Assembly: GCA_040290295.1 (NCBI GenBank)
Contig: PSMW01000007.1
Location: forward strand, 62,001 to 126,000
DNA length: 64,000 bases
DNA from: CAADGV01 sp040290295
Lineage (GTDB): Bacteria; Bacteroidota; Ignavibacteria; UBA10030; UBA6906
Direction: 5' to 3'
The first letter of the stretch is position 1. Each line of letters starts with the position of its first letter. The notes under the pieces are model-generated. The model ran no database searches. It was not told where the DNA came from and saw only the letters and a program-made list of their open reading frames with translations. The position numbers and the translations under genes were made by a program. This document shows, in pieces, positions 7,775 to 16,928 of the stretch.

Positions 7775-9265
7775 TTAATTCTCGAACAACTGCTCGACTG
7801 GCACGACGCGCGTTTTTTCCTTGTTGACCTTCAACGGCAGTTTCTCGATGATTGTATCCTCATCCAGAATGCGTTGTGAGACCGGTGAGGTATAGGTGAT
7901 GGGGGAAGGAGCGTTGGCGATAATCTTGGCAAGAAGATTCTCGGCATCTTCCGCTACCATCGCCACCTTCATGTTCGTGGGATGAATGTACCGCGTGATG
8001 GCGCTGTTGACTTGGGCAAGCGTCAGGGTGCGCAGCTCCTTATCGATACGATCGATGTAGTAGTCCGTACCATAGAACTCTGAGTCCATTGCGTACCCGA
8101 GTCGCCGGTCGAGTGTTTGTGCCCAGAGCTTGGAGTAATTGAGGAGGAATTTTCGGGTTTGTTCGAAATCGTACTCGCTCAGTCCCTTTTCGACGAACTT
8201 TTGGAGTTCGAACATGGCGGCTCGCAGTGCAAAGTGGGCGTTCTCGGGCTGCACGGGTCGAAGCCACACACTGAAGTATTGCTGGCGCAACGGTGTGTTC
8301 ACGTTCGGAAAGACGTCTCCCGATCCCAAGCCGCCGATGAACCGCTCGATGTAGGAGTAGTCGCCGTAGTTCAAACCACGATCGCCTCGCAGGCGATTCA
8401 TCAGCACGCCGTTGAATGTACGGTGCTCGCCAAGATACGAATTGGCGACCATCAGCGCATAGTAGTCCTTATCCTTGCGCGTAATCGGCAAAGGATGCCC
8501 GAGGGAAATGGCGGTGGCGCGCGCGGGTTTCCGCACGACGTCGAACTCCAGTCCGGAGATGGGCGCAGGATCGGGAAGCGGCACCGGTTCGAATGTACCG
8601 TCGGGCAACGCGGCAAAGTCACGGCGCATCCTCTCGACGAAGCCGTCGGGATATCCGCCTGCGATGCCGAGCCATATTCGACCCGTGGTGTACATCTGTT
8701 TGTAGTACGCTTTCACATCCTCCAACGTGATGGACTTCAAGCCTTGTACTGTTGCCCCGGCAGTTCCGTACGGATGGTTTCTGAACATGGCGATGAGAAG
8801 GGCCTCTTTGCCGAGATTCTCGTCGTCGGTGCCGCGAAGAGTTTTCTCAAGATAGTTCAGCATCAAGTCCTTATTGCGCGTGAAGTCGTCCGGATCGAAA
8901 CGCGGACGCAGCAACAAGTCGGAAAACAGCTCGTAGAACGCGTCGAGATGATCGCGGTGGACATGTCCGATGAAGGTGGTGATCTCTTTGTCGGGCTGAA
9001 CGCTGACGGTGGCAGCCCAAGGATACATGCGGGCGACCACGTCTTGATAGTGCAGCGTGGTTGTGCCGCCTTGTGCCAGCATATACGCGGTGAGCGCGTT
9101 GATGCCTTCTTTCCCTCTCCAGTCGTTGACCGAACCTGCTCGAAGAATGATGCGAAAGGTGATCAAGGGCGAGCTTGCGCTGCGGACTTCGGTAACCTTC
9201 AATGCGGTTTTCGCGATCGCCATGGTGCTCATCATGATCATCATGCCCATCAAGAATGTTCTCAT
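7775..9265 (-). CDS. M16 family peptidase-like protein, inactive subunit
   Basis: Second member of an M16 (pitrilysin/processing-peptidase-like) pair, 496 residues with an N-terminal signal peptide. It has the M16 fold phrases RAGSVNDWRGKEG and the C-terminal LRGDRGLNYGDYSY, but where active members carry HxxEH this protein reads GINALTAYM, so the zinc ligands are missing. In known bacterial pairs one subunit holds the zinc and the other contributes an Arg/Tyr substrate-binding region; this fits the second role. It starts one base after the stop of the active subunit gene, implying coupled translation and probably a heterodimer in the periplasm. Confidence 0.88.
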   Translation of the reverse strand: MRTFLMGMMIMMSTMAIAKTALKVTEVRSASSPLITFRIILRAGSVNDWRGKEGINALTAYMLAQGGTTTLHYQDVVARMYPWAATVSVQPDKEITTFIGHVHRDHLDAFYELFSDLLLRPRFDPDDFTRNKDLMLNYLEKTLRGTDDENLGKEALLIAMFRNHPYGTAGATVQGLKSITLEDVKAYYKQMYTTGRIWLGIAGGYPDGFVERMRRDFAALPDGTFEPVPLPDPAPISGLEFDVVRKPARATAISLGHPLPITRKDKDYYALMVANSYLGEHRTFNGVLMNRLRGDRGLNYGDYSYIERFIGGLGSGDVFPNVNTPLRQQYFSVWLRPVQPENAHFALRAAMFELQKFVEKGLSEYDFEQTRKFLLNYSKLWAQTLDRRLGYAMDSEFYGTDYYIDRIDKELRTLTLAQVNSAITRYIHPTNMKVAMVAEDAENLLAKIIANAPSPITYTSPVSQRILDEDTIIEKLPLKVNKEKTRVVPVEQLFEN

Positions 9266-9266
9266 G

Positions 9267-10622
<1,356 letters not shown>

Positions 10623-10788
10623 CGTGTCTCCTTCATTGGTGATTGAGATATGCGTGAGTAAGAATGAAGTGCCGTTGAGGTGGACGGCTGCTGTTACGAT
10701 TGTTGCAATCATGTGATTGTTGTGTACAAGGCGTTCGACTTTTCCTCCATGGACTTCCCTGTTGTGTTGGCGTTCTCGCACGGGATGA

Positions 10789-12060
10789 TCATGTGTAGAG
10801 TGATTGTAAAGGTGCGGGAAGTGTGCGGAAGAGGGCTTTCAGTTCTTGAATCAACGAACGTATCGTCTGCTGAGGCGGCGCCGATTCCGCAAAGCGCACC
10901 ACATAGTCCCATGTTGCCGCGGCAATGCCGACATCCTTTTTCGCCTCCTTGCTCATAAAGTACTTGTGCTCCATGATGCGGACGTAGAGACTGGCAGCCG
11001 TTCGCTCGGGAAAGAACGACGAGAGATCGTATTCATTGAAGAGGCGACAGACAGGCCGGAACACTTCGCGATACCAATTCTGTGCAGCATCTTCCAGCAT
11101 CACCTCGTGCCCTTCGCGCTCGCTGAGATACCATTTGTGTTCGTTGATATGCTTGAGCAGAATTGCGCCATAGCCCTTCGTGTCGAAATCGCCCAGCAGG
11201 GAGTCCACATCGATTTGCGTGACGATTTCGAATGAGCGCATTTCCTGCTCCACCTCATAGCGTTCCGAGTACACGTCGAGGATCATCTGTTGATCATCTT
11301 CCGTGATCACCGGTTCGCGCACAATGCCGCTGGCTCTGAGGTCGGCCTCCATCCACAACATGGATTCGATAAAGAATTCGACGTCGGCGCGGCGGAGCGT
11401 CTCCGAGAGTGAGGGATGAATTTCGACCGTCTCTGCGTCGGCGAGGACGGCGCGGAGCTTCGTACGGTACCCTAATTCCGGCTCCAGTTCGCTGCTGAAA
11501 TGGATGAGCATGTTTGCCAGTGACGCATCGCCCCAATACACACCCCGACTGTGCATCTCGACGAACAATTCGATGACGGCATACCATATACGTCGGCGGT
11601 TTTCTTTTGTGAAGCCGCGCTTGTACAAGAATGCGTCGGGCACGACCTTCTCCATGAGTTCGGTGACCAGATAAGCGGTGTAACGCTCGTACGGCTGCAA
11701 CCCGATCGGCGTGCTCATGGTATCGACGCCGTCGAACCGCTCCACGACGCCGATCGGCGTCAGGGTGCGGATACCCATCGCTTGCAGCTGCAGATAGGTG
11801 CGATATTCGCGCTGTGCGGTTTCTCGTGACGTCTCCTTGACCGCGAAACGCCTGCCGCCGGTTTCGATGAATCGTACCACGTGGCGCGAAAGTCCGCTCT
11901 TCACTTCCAAGAATTTTACCCCCTGGTCGTGCCACGACTCCAACGCGTGTTGCCACGGAAGCAGCACGAACGAGGAGAGAAGATCGGTCGGGAGGAAGAA
12001 ACGGAGGTGGTTCAACTCCAGTATCGGTTCAGATGTGCCCGATGGTTTGCGTGTTCCCAT
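10789..12060 (-). CDS. DUF4032 kinase-like protein
   Basis: A 423-residue cytoplasmic protein matching my memory of the DUF4032 family, whose core resembles lipopolysaccharide/aminoglycoside-type kinases. The kinase-like catalytic region is seen as HSRGVYWGDASLANML (near residue 175) followed by LADAETVEIHPSLSE, corresponding to the catalytic loop and metal-binding Asp. An N-terminal lysine in RRFAVKET may be the ATP-binding residue. The C-terminal half holds the helical DUF4032 part (YLSEREGHEVM, WYREVFRPV). The substrate is not known. It ends five bases before purC in operon order (purC upstream), so co-transcription is likely. Confidence 0.7.
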   Translation of the reverse strand: MGTRKPSGTSEPILELNHLRFFLPTDLLSSFVLLPWQHALESWHDQGVKFLEVKSGLSRHVVRFIETGGRRFAVKETSRETAQREYRTYLQLQAMGIRTLTPIGVVERFDGVDTMSTPIGLQPYERYTAYLVTELMEKVVPDAFLYKRGFTKENRRRIWYAVIELFVEMHSRGVYWGDASLANMLIHFSSELEPELGYRTKLRAVLADAETVEIHPSLSETLRRADVEFFIESMLWMEADLRASGIVREPVITEDDQQMILDVYSERYEVEQEMRSFEIVTQIDVDSLLGDFDTKGYGAILLKHINEHKWYLSEREGHEVMLEDAAQNWYREVFRPVCRLFNEYDLSSFFPERTAASLYVRIMEHKYFMSKEAKKDVGIAAATWDYVVRFAESAPPQQTIRSLIQELKALFRTLPAPLQSLYT

Positions 12061-12065
12061 GAGTA

Positions 12066-12965
12066 TTACTGAATCTCTTTACCCGTCAGCATTCGCAGCG
12101 CCTCTTCGTATTTCTTGCTCGTCGTCTCGATGACGTCGGGCGGCAAAGGTGGTGGAGGCGGTTGCTTGTCCCATCGCATCGAGAGCAGATAGTCGCGAAC
12201 GTATTGCTTGTCGAAGCTGGGTTGTGGTCCTCCGGGTGTGTAACGGTCCATTGGCCAGAAGCGTGAAGAATCCGGAGTCAGCGCTTCATCGATCCACACA
12301 ATGGTGCCGTCATCGTCCAGGCCGAACTCGAACTTGGTGTCGGCGATGATGATGCCGCGGGTTGCGGCGTAGGCTGCACCTTCAGCATAGAGCGTGAGGG
12401 TTATCTCTCTCAGTGCAGTCGCAAGATGCGTCCCAACGATGCGCACCATCTCATCGAAGGTGATGCCCTCGTCGTGTGTTCCCGTCGGCGCTTTGGTTGT
12501 AGGTGTAAAAATCGGTTCGCTCAACTTGTCGGATTCGCTCAAGCCTTCGGGCAAACGGATGCCGCATACTGTTCTCGTACGCTTGTACTCGTTCCATCCT
12601 GAGCCGGAGAGGTACCCGCGCGCAACGCACTCGATCGGTATGGGCTTTGTTTTCTTGACCATCATGCTTCGCCCTGCGAAGATTTCCGGCGCCGATCGGA
12701 ACGGCTCGGGGAACTTCCGCTCGTCTGTCGTGATGATATGGTGTGGAACCACGTGTCCAAGCCGCTCGAACCAGAACGCAGAGATCTGTGTCAGGACTTT
12801 GCCTTTGTTCGGGATGCCGTCCGGAAGGACAACATCGAACGCCGAAAGTCGATCGGTTGCCACGATGAGCAACGTCGTGCCGAGATCGTAAATGTCGCGC
12901 ACCTTGCCTTGCTTCGTCGGCCGAAGATCTTTGATGGCTGTAGTTGTGATAGTCGATGGTTGCAT
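12066..12965 (-). CDS. purC: SAICAR synthetase (phosphoribosylaminoimidazole-succinocarboxamide synthase)
   Basis: Joins aspartate to CAIR in de novo purine synthesis using ATP. At 299 residues it is of the longer, yeast Ade1-like class. Recognisable motifs are GKVRDIYDLG near the start (nucleotide binding), DRLSAFDVV, PIECVARGYLSGSGW and IIADTKFEFG, followed by DEALTPDSSRFW. The ATG at 12965 begins the conserved protein; an upstream in-frame start would add an unconserved 15 residues. No other pur gene is present nearby. It follows a terminator-like hairpin and probably has its own promoter, although I could not define one. Confidence 0.95.
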   Translation of the reverse strand: MQPSTITTTAIKDLRPTKQGKVRDIYDLGTTLLIVATDRLSAFDVVLPDGIPNKGKVLTQISAFWFERLGHVVPHHIITTDERKFPEPFRSAPEIFAGRSMMVKKTKPIPIECVARGYLSGSGWNEYKRTRTVCGIRLPEGLSESDKLSEPIFTPTTKAPTGTHDEGITFDEMVRIVGTHLATALREITLTLYAEGAAYAATRGIIIADTKFEFGLDDDGTIVWIDEALTPDSSRFWPMDRYTPGGPQPSFDKQYVRDYLLSMRWDKQPPPPPLPPDVIETTSKKYEEALRMLTGKEIQ

Positions 12966-13014
12966 GATGTGGTAAGGATCGAGCAATCGCCTGCTCAGGT
13001 TCGAGCACATTTTT

Positions 13015-13053
13015 TAAAACAAAAATGCACTAATGAAAACAATATGAGTGCAT
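13015..13053 (-). terminator. Terminator-like hairpin upstream of purC
   Basis: On the minus strand, ATGCACT and AGTGCAT form a 7-bp stem around a 15-base loop, followed by a T-rich run (TTTTTGTTTT). It comes after the unknown gene ending at 13108 and before purC. The stem is AT-rich and the loop long, so efficiency is doubtful. Confidence 0.4.
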
Positions 13054-13107
13054 GCGCTCTGTTCGCATCGCAGCAAAGAGCAGACGGATGTGCGAAGAGT
13101 GATCGCG

Positions 13108-13509
13108 TCAGCTTTCGAGATTCGCGCCGAGAATCTCTTCGATGGTACCTCGATGAAATGTCTGATCGGGGGGTGACGCAATCGTCGCGCGACTGATGTT
13201 GCCGAGCTTCAAGCCTGTCCATTCCGAATGGATCTTGCTTTTCACAAAATCGGTTACGGCTTTTTGGATATCCATCGGCTGAAGTTTCTTCTTCCCTTGC
13301 GGGTCAACATAAATGTCCACTTTGATTTCGGTACTGGAGATCTTCTTCGGAACAATCATGTAATCCATCTGTTCGAAGTGCCGCCAGCCGTACGTACGAT
13401 TGGTCTTACTGAAGGTGGAAGGAATGTGCCGAAAACTTCTTTCGTCTGCCGTCGGAACGAGGGTAATCGTCACCCGCTCGAACTTCTGTGAGCCACGTGA
13501 GGGAATCAT
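13108..13509 (-). CDS. Protein of unknown function (133 residues)
   Basis: I do not recognise this family. The protein is soluble, mixed alpha/beta, with a lysine-rich centre (VDPQGKKKLQPMD) and no signal peptide or membrane segment. The frame is open back to 13656, but a promoter with TTGACA-N17-TATATT at 13585-13613 puts the transcript start near 13578. The ATG at 13509 has a GGAG eight bases upstream, whereas the ATG at 13515 is too close to it, so 13509 is preferred. The gene therefore seems to be transcribed separately from the btuF-like gene whose stop lies inside the promoter. Function cannot be inferred from its neighbours. Confidence 0.6.
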   Translation of the reverse strand: MIPSRGSQKFERVTITLVPTADERSFRHIPSTFSKTNRTYGWRHFEQMDYMIVPKKISSTEIKVDIYVDPQGKKKLQPMDIQKAVTDFVKSKIHSEWTGLKLGNISRATIASPPDQTFHRGTIEEILGANLES

Positions 13510-13584
13510 AAGCATGTCTCCGATAAAATGGTTATCGCGGGTTTGCCACAGCAGCACTCTCCCTTCTCTGAGAAGTGCCGCAAC

Positions 13585-13613
13585 AATATAGCGACAAAAT
13601 GCAAACGTGTCAA
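13585..13613 (-). promoter_or_regulatory. Near-consensus sigma-70-type promoter
   Basis: Minus strand TTGACA (13608-13613), 17-base spacer, TATATT (13585-13590). The -35 box overlaps the stop codon region of the btuF-like gene (13610-13612). It should drive the unknown gene at 13108-13509. Confidence 0.7.
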
Positions 13614-14395
13614 CCCAACGAACGTTCAAGAATCTGCGAAAGGTGCTGTACGCCATCGGTCAGCGCTGCCGGACCGGGTTGCAGAATGATGGACGACTTG
13701 ATTTCGAACACTCGGTTGCGGCGGACGGCTTCGATGCGATCCCAGCCGACGCGTGCGCGGACGAGTTCGGGCCTAAACCGCTTACCACACCACGAGCCGA
13801 TGATAACGTGAGGATTTCGTCGAATCACTTCCTCTGCTTCCACCACACGCTCCCTCGCACTGTGGCGCGCACGGAGCTCTATGAAAATATCTTCAGCTCC
13901 TGCAATCTCCACCAGTTCGCTCACCCACCTGATGCACGAAATCATCGGACTGTCCCACTCCTCGAAATATACTTTGGGGCGGAATGGGAACGCGTACGCT
14001 CGCTCACGAATTCTTTCGAGACCTTGCGCCATGCGTTCCACGAGGGTTTCCGCTTCCGCCGACTTTCCAACGAGGCTTCCAACGATGAGCATCGAGCGAA
14101 GAATCTCTTCAACGCTTCGCTGATTGAACCCGACGACTTGTATGCCGCGCAGCATCAGTTCTTTGGTTATCTCTGCTTGTAAATCAGAAAAAGTGAGAAC
14201 CAAGTCAGGTTCCAGCGCAACAATCGCATCGTAGTCGGCTTCAGTAAATGTCGAGACTTTGGGCTTTGTCGTGCGTGCTTCGGGTGGCCGCACAGTGAAC
14301 CCGGAAATACCGACCACCATATCTCCGCATCCAAGGAGGTACAGCGTTTCGGTGGTTTCTTCGGTCAGGCAGACAATGCGCGATGGATACCTCAT
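13610..14395 (-). CDS. Cobalamin/siderophore-type ABC substrate-binding protein (BtuF-like), no signal peptide
   Basis: A 261-residue protein of the BtuF/FhuD (periplasmic binding protein type III) fold. It opens directly with RIVCLTEETTETLYLLGCG, the first beta-alpha unit of the domain, and contains YDAIVALEPDLVLTF, the long linking helix region (EILRSMLIVG) and NPHVIIGSW. Periplasmic members have a signal peptide or lipobox before this; here none is present, so the protein is predicted to be cytoplasmic unless a start was missed upstream, which would lie inside aat. Its start overlaps the aat stop by four bases. No ABC permease or ATPase gene is nearby, as is common for 'cobalamin-binding protein' homologues of unknown role. 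Confidence 0.75.
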   Translation of the reverse strand: MRYPSRIVCLTEETTETLYLLGCGDMVVGISGFTVRPPEARTTKPKVSTFTEADYDAIVALEPDLVLTFSDLQAEITKELMLRGIQVVGFNQRSVEEILRSMLIVGSLVGKSAEAETLVERMAQGLERIRERAYAFPFRPKVYFEEWDSPMISCIRWVSELVEIAGAEDIFIELRARHSARERVVEAEEVIRRNPHVIIGSWCGKRFRPELVRARVGWDRIEAVRRNRVFEIKSSIILQPGPAALTDGVQHLSQILERSLG

Positions 14396-15012
14396 GTCCT
14401 TTCTTCTGTGCCGAAGGATGTTTTGATGGCGATCGCATCTGCAAGGAGGGAGAGGTAGCGTGCGCGGGAAATTTCTCTAGCACCCATGGAGCGGAGATGC
14501 TCGGTGAGGAATTGTGTATCGAGAAGGGCGAATCCACGTTCCTTCAATCGCTGAACGAGGTGAACTAAGGCAACTTTCGATGCGTCCGGTGCGCGGGAAA
14601 ACATGGACTCGCCGAAGAACGCACCCCCGATTGCCACGCCGTACAATCCCCCAACCAAGCGGTCATTCTGCCACGTCTCGACGCTGTGGGCATAGCCAAG
14701 CTTGTGCAAAGTGGTATAGGCAGCAATGATCTCTTCGGAGATCCAGGTTTCTTCACGGTCTGCGCATCCTTGCATAACCGCCTCGAACTCCGTGTCGATT
14801 CGCACCTCGAAGAGTTTCTTTCGCAGCGTGCGTCTCAAGCTTCGCGAAACGCGCAGGCCATCCAACGGAATGATCGCGCGTGGGTCGGGCGAGTGCCACT
14901 CGATCGGCCCGTGTCGATGGCGTGCCATCGGAAAATAACCGTTGCAATACGCCAAGAGAAGAAACTCAGGACTGAGCACCTGCCCATGTTTGCTGTTCGA
15001 TGCCATCCACAT
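14392..15012 (-). CDS. aat: Leucyl/phenylalanyl-tRNA-protein transferase
   Basis: Transfers Leu or Phe from aminoacyl-tRNA to the N-terminus of proteins bearing basic residues, marking them for ClpS/ClpAP-type degradation. The 206-residue sequence has the family signature blocks LLLAYCNGYFPMA, WHSPDPRAIIPL, ETWISEEIIAAY, GLYGVAIGGAFFGESMFS and LLDTQFLTEHLRSMGA, and is of normal length. It overlaps the start of the downstream btuF-like gene by four bases and lies 24 bases after the methyltransferase gene, within a minus-strand run. A clpC gene is present further right at 23643. Confidence 0.95.
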   Translation of the reverse strand: MWMASNSKHGQVLSPEFLLLAYCNGYFPMARHRHGPIEWHSPDPRAIIPLDGLRVSRSLRRTLRKKLFEVRIDTEFEAVMQGCADREETWISEEIIAAYTTLHKLGYAHSVETWQNDRLVGGLYGVAIGGAFFGESMFSRAPDASKVALVHLVQRLKERGFALLDTQFLTEHLRSMGAREISRARYLSLLADAIAIKTSFGTEERT

Positions 15013-15036
15013 GCCTTGATCATTCAGGATCGGAAT

Positions 15037-15636
15037 CTATGGTTTCCTCCACACCGTTATCAACTCCTTGCCTTTGCGCTGGGGGACTGAACGCTTCGGC
15101 GCTTCGACAGAAATCAGGTCGAGCTTCCGCCCGAAGAGCCGAACCACTTCATCCATCGAGACAGCAAACGGAGGTCCTCCGAGTCGAGCATCCAGCGGGA
15201 AGAACAACGCGAGAAACTCACCGTTGTGTTTCAGCATCGAAGCCACTGCCGAAGCGAACTCGGCGCGTCGCAAAGGATCGATCGCACAGAACGTGACATA
15301 CTCGACGATGTAATCAAATTCCTCGACAACGGCGAGAGAGTAATCGAACACATCCTCCTGCACAAGCGTGAGGTGCACGCCACGTTCAGTCGCCAATCGT
15401 CGAGCGGCATCGATGGCTGTCGGAGAAAAATCAATGGCAGTGACGTCGAAGCCGTGTTGTGCAAACAGCACCGCATCGTGGCCCTTGCCGCATCCAAGGA
15501 CGAGCGTTTTCCCCGGCACGAAGTGTCTCGTCTGGAGCAAGTCCTCGAACTCCGGGGTGGGTCCCTTCATATCCCAGCCGGTTTGATTCGAGCGATACAA
15601 CTCGTCCCAGTACTGCGGCGAATTGACCATATCCAT
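15037..15636 (-). CDS. TPMT-family SAM-dependent methyltransferase
   Basis: A 199-residue class I methyltransferase of the thiopurine S-methyltransferase-like family. It starts with the family phrase YWDELYRSNQTGWD, has the SAM-binding motif VLGCGKGHDAVLFA near residue 46, an acidic end IDFSPTAIDAA, and EYVTFCAIDP, where TPMT-like enzymes have a conserved aromatic/acidic segment. Related proteins methylate thiols, selenide or halides, so the substrate is not predictable. It starts two bases after the stop of the oxidoreductase gene upstream. Confidence 0.82.
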   Translation of the reverse strand: MDMVNSPQYWDELYRSNQTGWDMKGPTPEFEDLLQTRHFVPGKTLVLGCGKGHDAVLFAQHGFDVTAIDFSPTAIDAARRLATERGVHLTLVQEDVFDYSLAVVEEFDYIVEYVTFCAIDPLRRAEFASAVASMLKHNGEFLALFFPLDARLGGPPFAVSMDEVVRLFGRKLDLISVEAPKRSVPQRKGKELITVWRKP

Positions 15637-15638
15637 GA

Positions 15639-16664
15639 TTACGTTTCCACGAATACAACCACTTTGCCGACCGTCTGTCGGGTTTGAAGTGCTCGATGAG
15701 CTTCTACGATTTCGGTGAAGGGGAAAATCTTGCCGATCACCGGCTTCAGCACGCCCAACCCGTACAACTTCAGCAATTCTTCCGCTGCTTCGCGGAAGTA
15801 TCCTTCCTTTCCTTTGAGCGTACCGAGGTTGAATCCAAAGATGCCTTTGTTTGCGCTCATCAGTTGTGGTGGAAAGATGGGCTTCATAATGGACATCACG
15901 CCTGCCGCTTTCAGTTTGTTGAGGGCGCCCTTGCCCGCGACAGCAGCTAACCCGTAGAGAATGTAGCGCCCCATTGCTGCCAGCAGATTCCAGCTCTTAT
16001 CGTACACCAACCCACCGACAGCATCCATCACCACATCGACGCCATAGTTCTTAGTGATGCGACGAATCTCCTCTGCGAAGTCGTGTGTGTTGTAATTGAT
16101 GGCATGATGGGCGCCGTGGCTGCGAGCGATCTCCACTTTCTCTTCGGTTCCTGCCGTACCGAAAATTTCGGCGCCGAGGTGCCGACCCAGTTGCACGGTT
16201 GCGAGTCCCGCTCCTCCTGCTGCAGCGTGCACCAAAAGTTTTTCGCCCTTGCGTATGTTTGCCAAACGCACAATGCCGTGATAGGCGGTAAGGTACACAA
16301 CAAGGAAGGATGCGCCTTCCTCGTACGACATGTTCGTGGGGAGTTCGGTTGCCAGCTTCTCGTTCACGCACACGTATTCGGCGTGGCTTCCGTGTCGGCT
16401 ATAGCCCATGACTCGCTCGCCCCCTTTGAAGGTGGTCACGTTCGAGCCAACCGCAACGACATCTCCCGAAAACTCTAACCCCAAGATAAAAGGCGGCTGA
16501 GGCGTTCCGGGATAGACGCCGAACCGTCCCATGACGTCCGCGAAGTTCAATCCGATCGCGCGCACTTTAACCAGAATCTGATCGGGTTGTGGAGTGGGAA
16601 TAGGTGCGTCGCGAATCTCGAGTACTTCTGGTCCTCCGTATTTCGTTACAAATGCTGCTTTCAT
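15639..16664 (-). CDS. Zinc-less medium-chain dehydrogenase (quinone oxidoreductase / VAT-1-like)
   Basis: NADPH-dependent oxidoreductase of the MDR superfamily, 341 residues. The N-terminal GroES-like domain includes GLNFADVMGRFGVYPG and LGLEFSGDVVAVG, and the Rossmann domain carries LLVHAAAGGAGLATVQLG with the AxxGGxG dinucleotide pattern. The catalytic zinc cysteine of alcohol dehydrogenases is absent, as in quinone reductases. Closest in feel are synaptic-vesicle VAT-1-like and enoyl-reductase-type members; the physiological substrate is unknown. The downstream methyltransferase follows almost without a gap. Confidence 0.85.
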   Translation of the reverse strand: MKAAFVTKYGGPEVLEIRDAPIPTPQPDQILVKVRAIGLNFADVMGRFGVYPGTPQPPFILGLEFSGDVVAVGSNVTTFKGGERVMGYSRHGSHAEYVCVNEKLATELPTNMSYEEGASFLVVYLTAYHGIVRLANIRKGEKLLVHAAAGGAGLATVQLGRHLGAEIFGTAGTEEKVEIARSHGAHHAINYNTHDFAEEIRRITKNYGVDVVMDAVGGLVYDKSWNLLAAMGRYILYGLAAVAGKGALNKLKAAGVMSIMKPIFPPQLMSANKGIFGFNLGTLKGKEGYFREAAEELLKLYGLGVLKPVIGKIFPFTEIVEAHRALQTRQTVGKVVVFVET

Positions 16665-16700
16665 ACTCTCTTGTATGGTCGTTGTGCAATGAGCAAGGCA

Positions 16701-16928
16701 TTATCGTTTGATGATATTACCGAAAGGCGACGTGACGACCTTGCGGGGTCTGTTGACAACATATTTTTCGTACAAGGCAGAGAGTTTCTTCTTCGAAAGT
16801 TCGTCCAGGTCTTCGTCATCCTTATCCCGTTTGACGAACATACGAAACTGCTCTTGTTCCTCGCGTGTCATCTGTCCTTCGTAGTCGCGCAATTCTCTGA
16901 TCAGAGCTTTTTGTTCGGCGTGTGTCAT
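16701..16928 (-). CDS. Small charged protein (75 residues), unknown function
   Basis: I do not recognise this protein. It is highly charged and predicted to be largely helical (ELRDYEGQMTREEQEQF), with a basic tail ending NIIKR. Its ATG overlaps the stop of the AddB-like nuclease gene as ATGA, so it is translationally coupled to it and may be a partner or regulator. A longer in-frame opening to 17426 lies wholly inside the nuclease gene and is rejected. No membrane or metal motif is visible. Confidence 0.6.
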   Translation of the reverse strand: MTHAEQKALIRELRDYEGQMTREEQEQFRMFVKRDKDDEDLDELSKKKLSALYEKYVVNRPRKVVTSPFGNIIKR

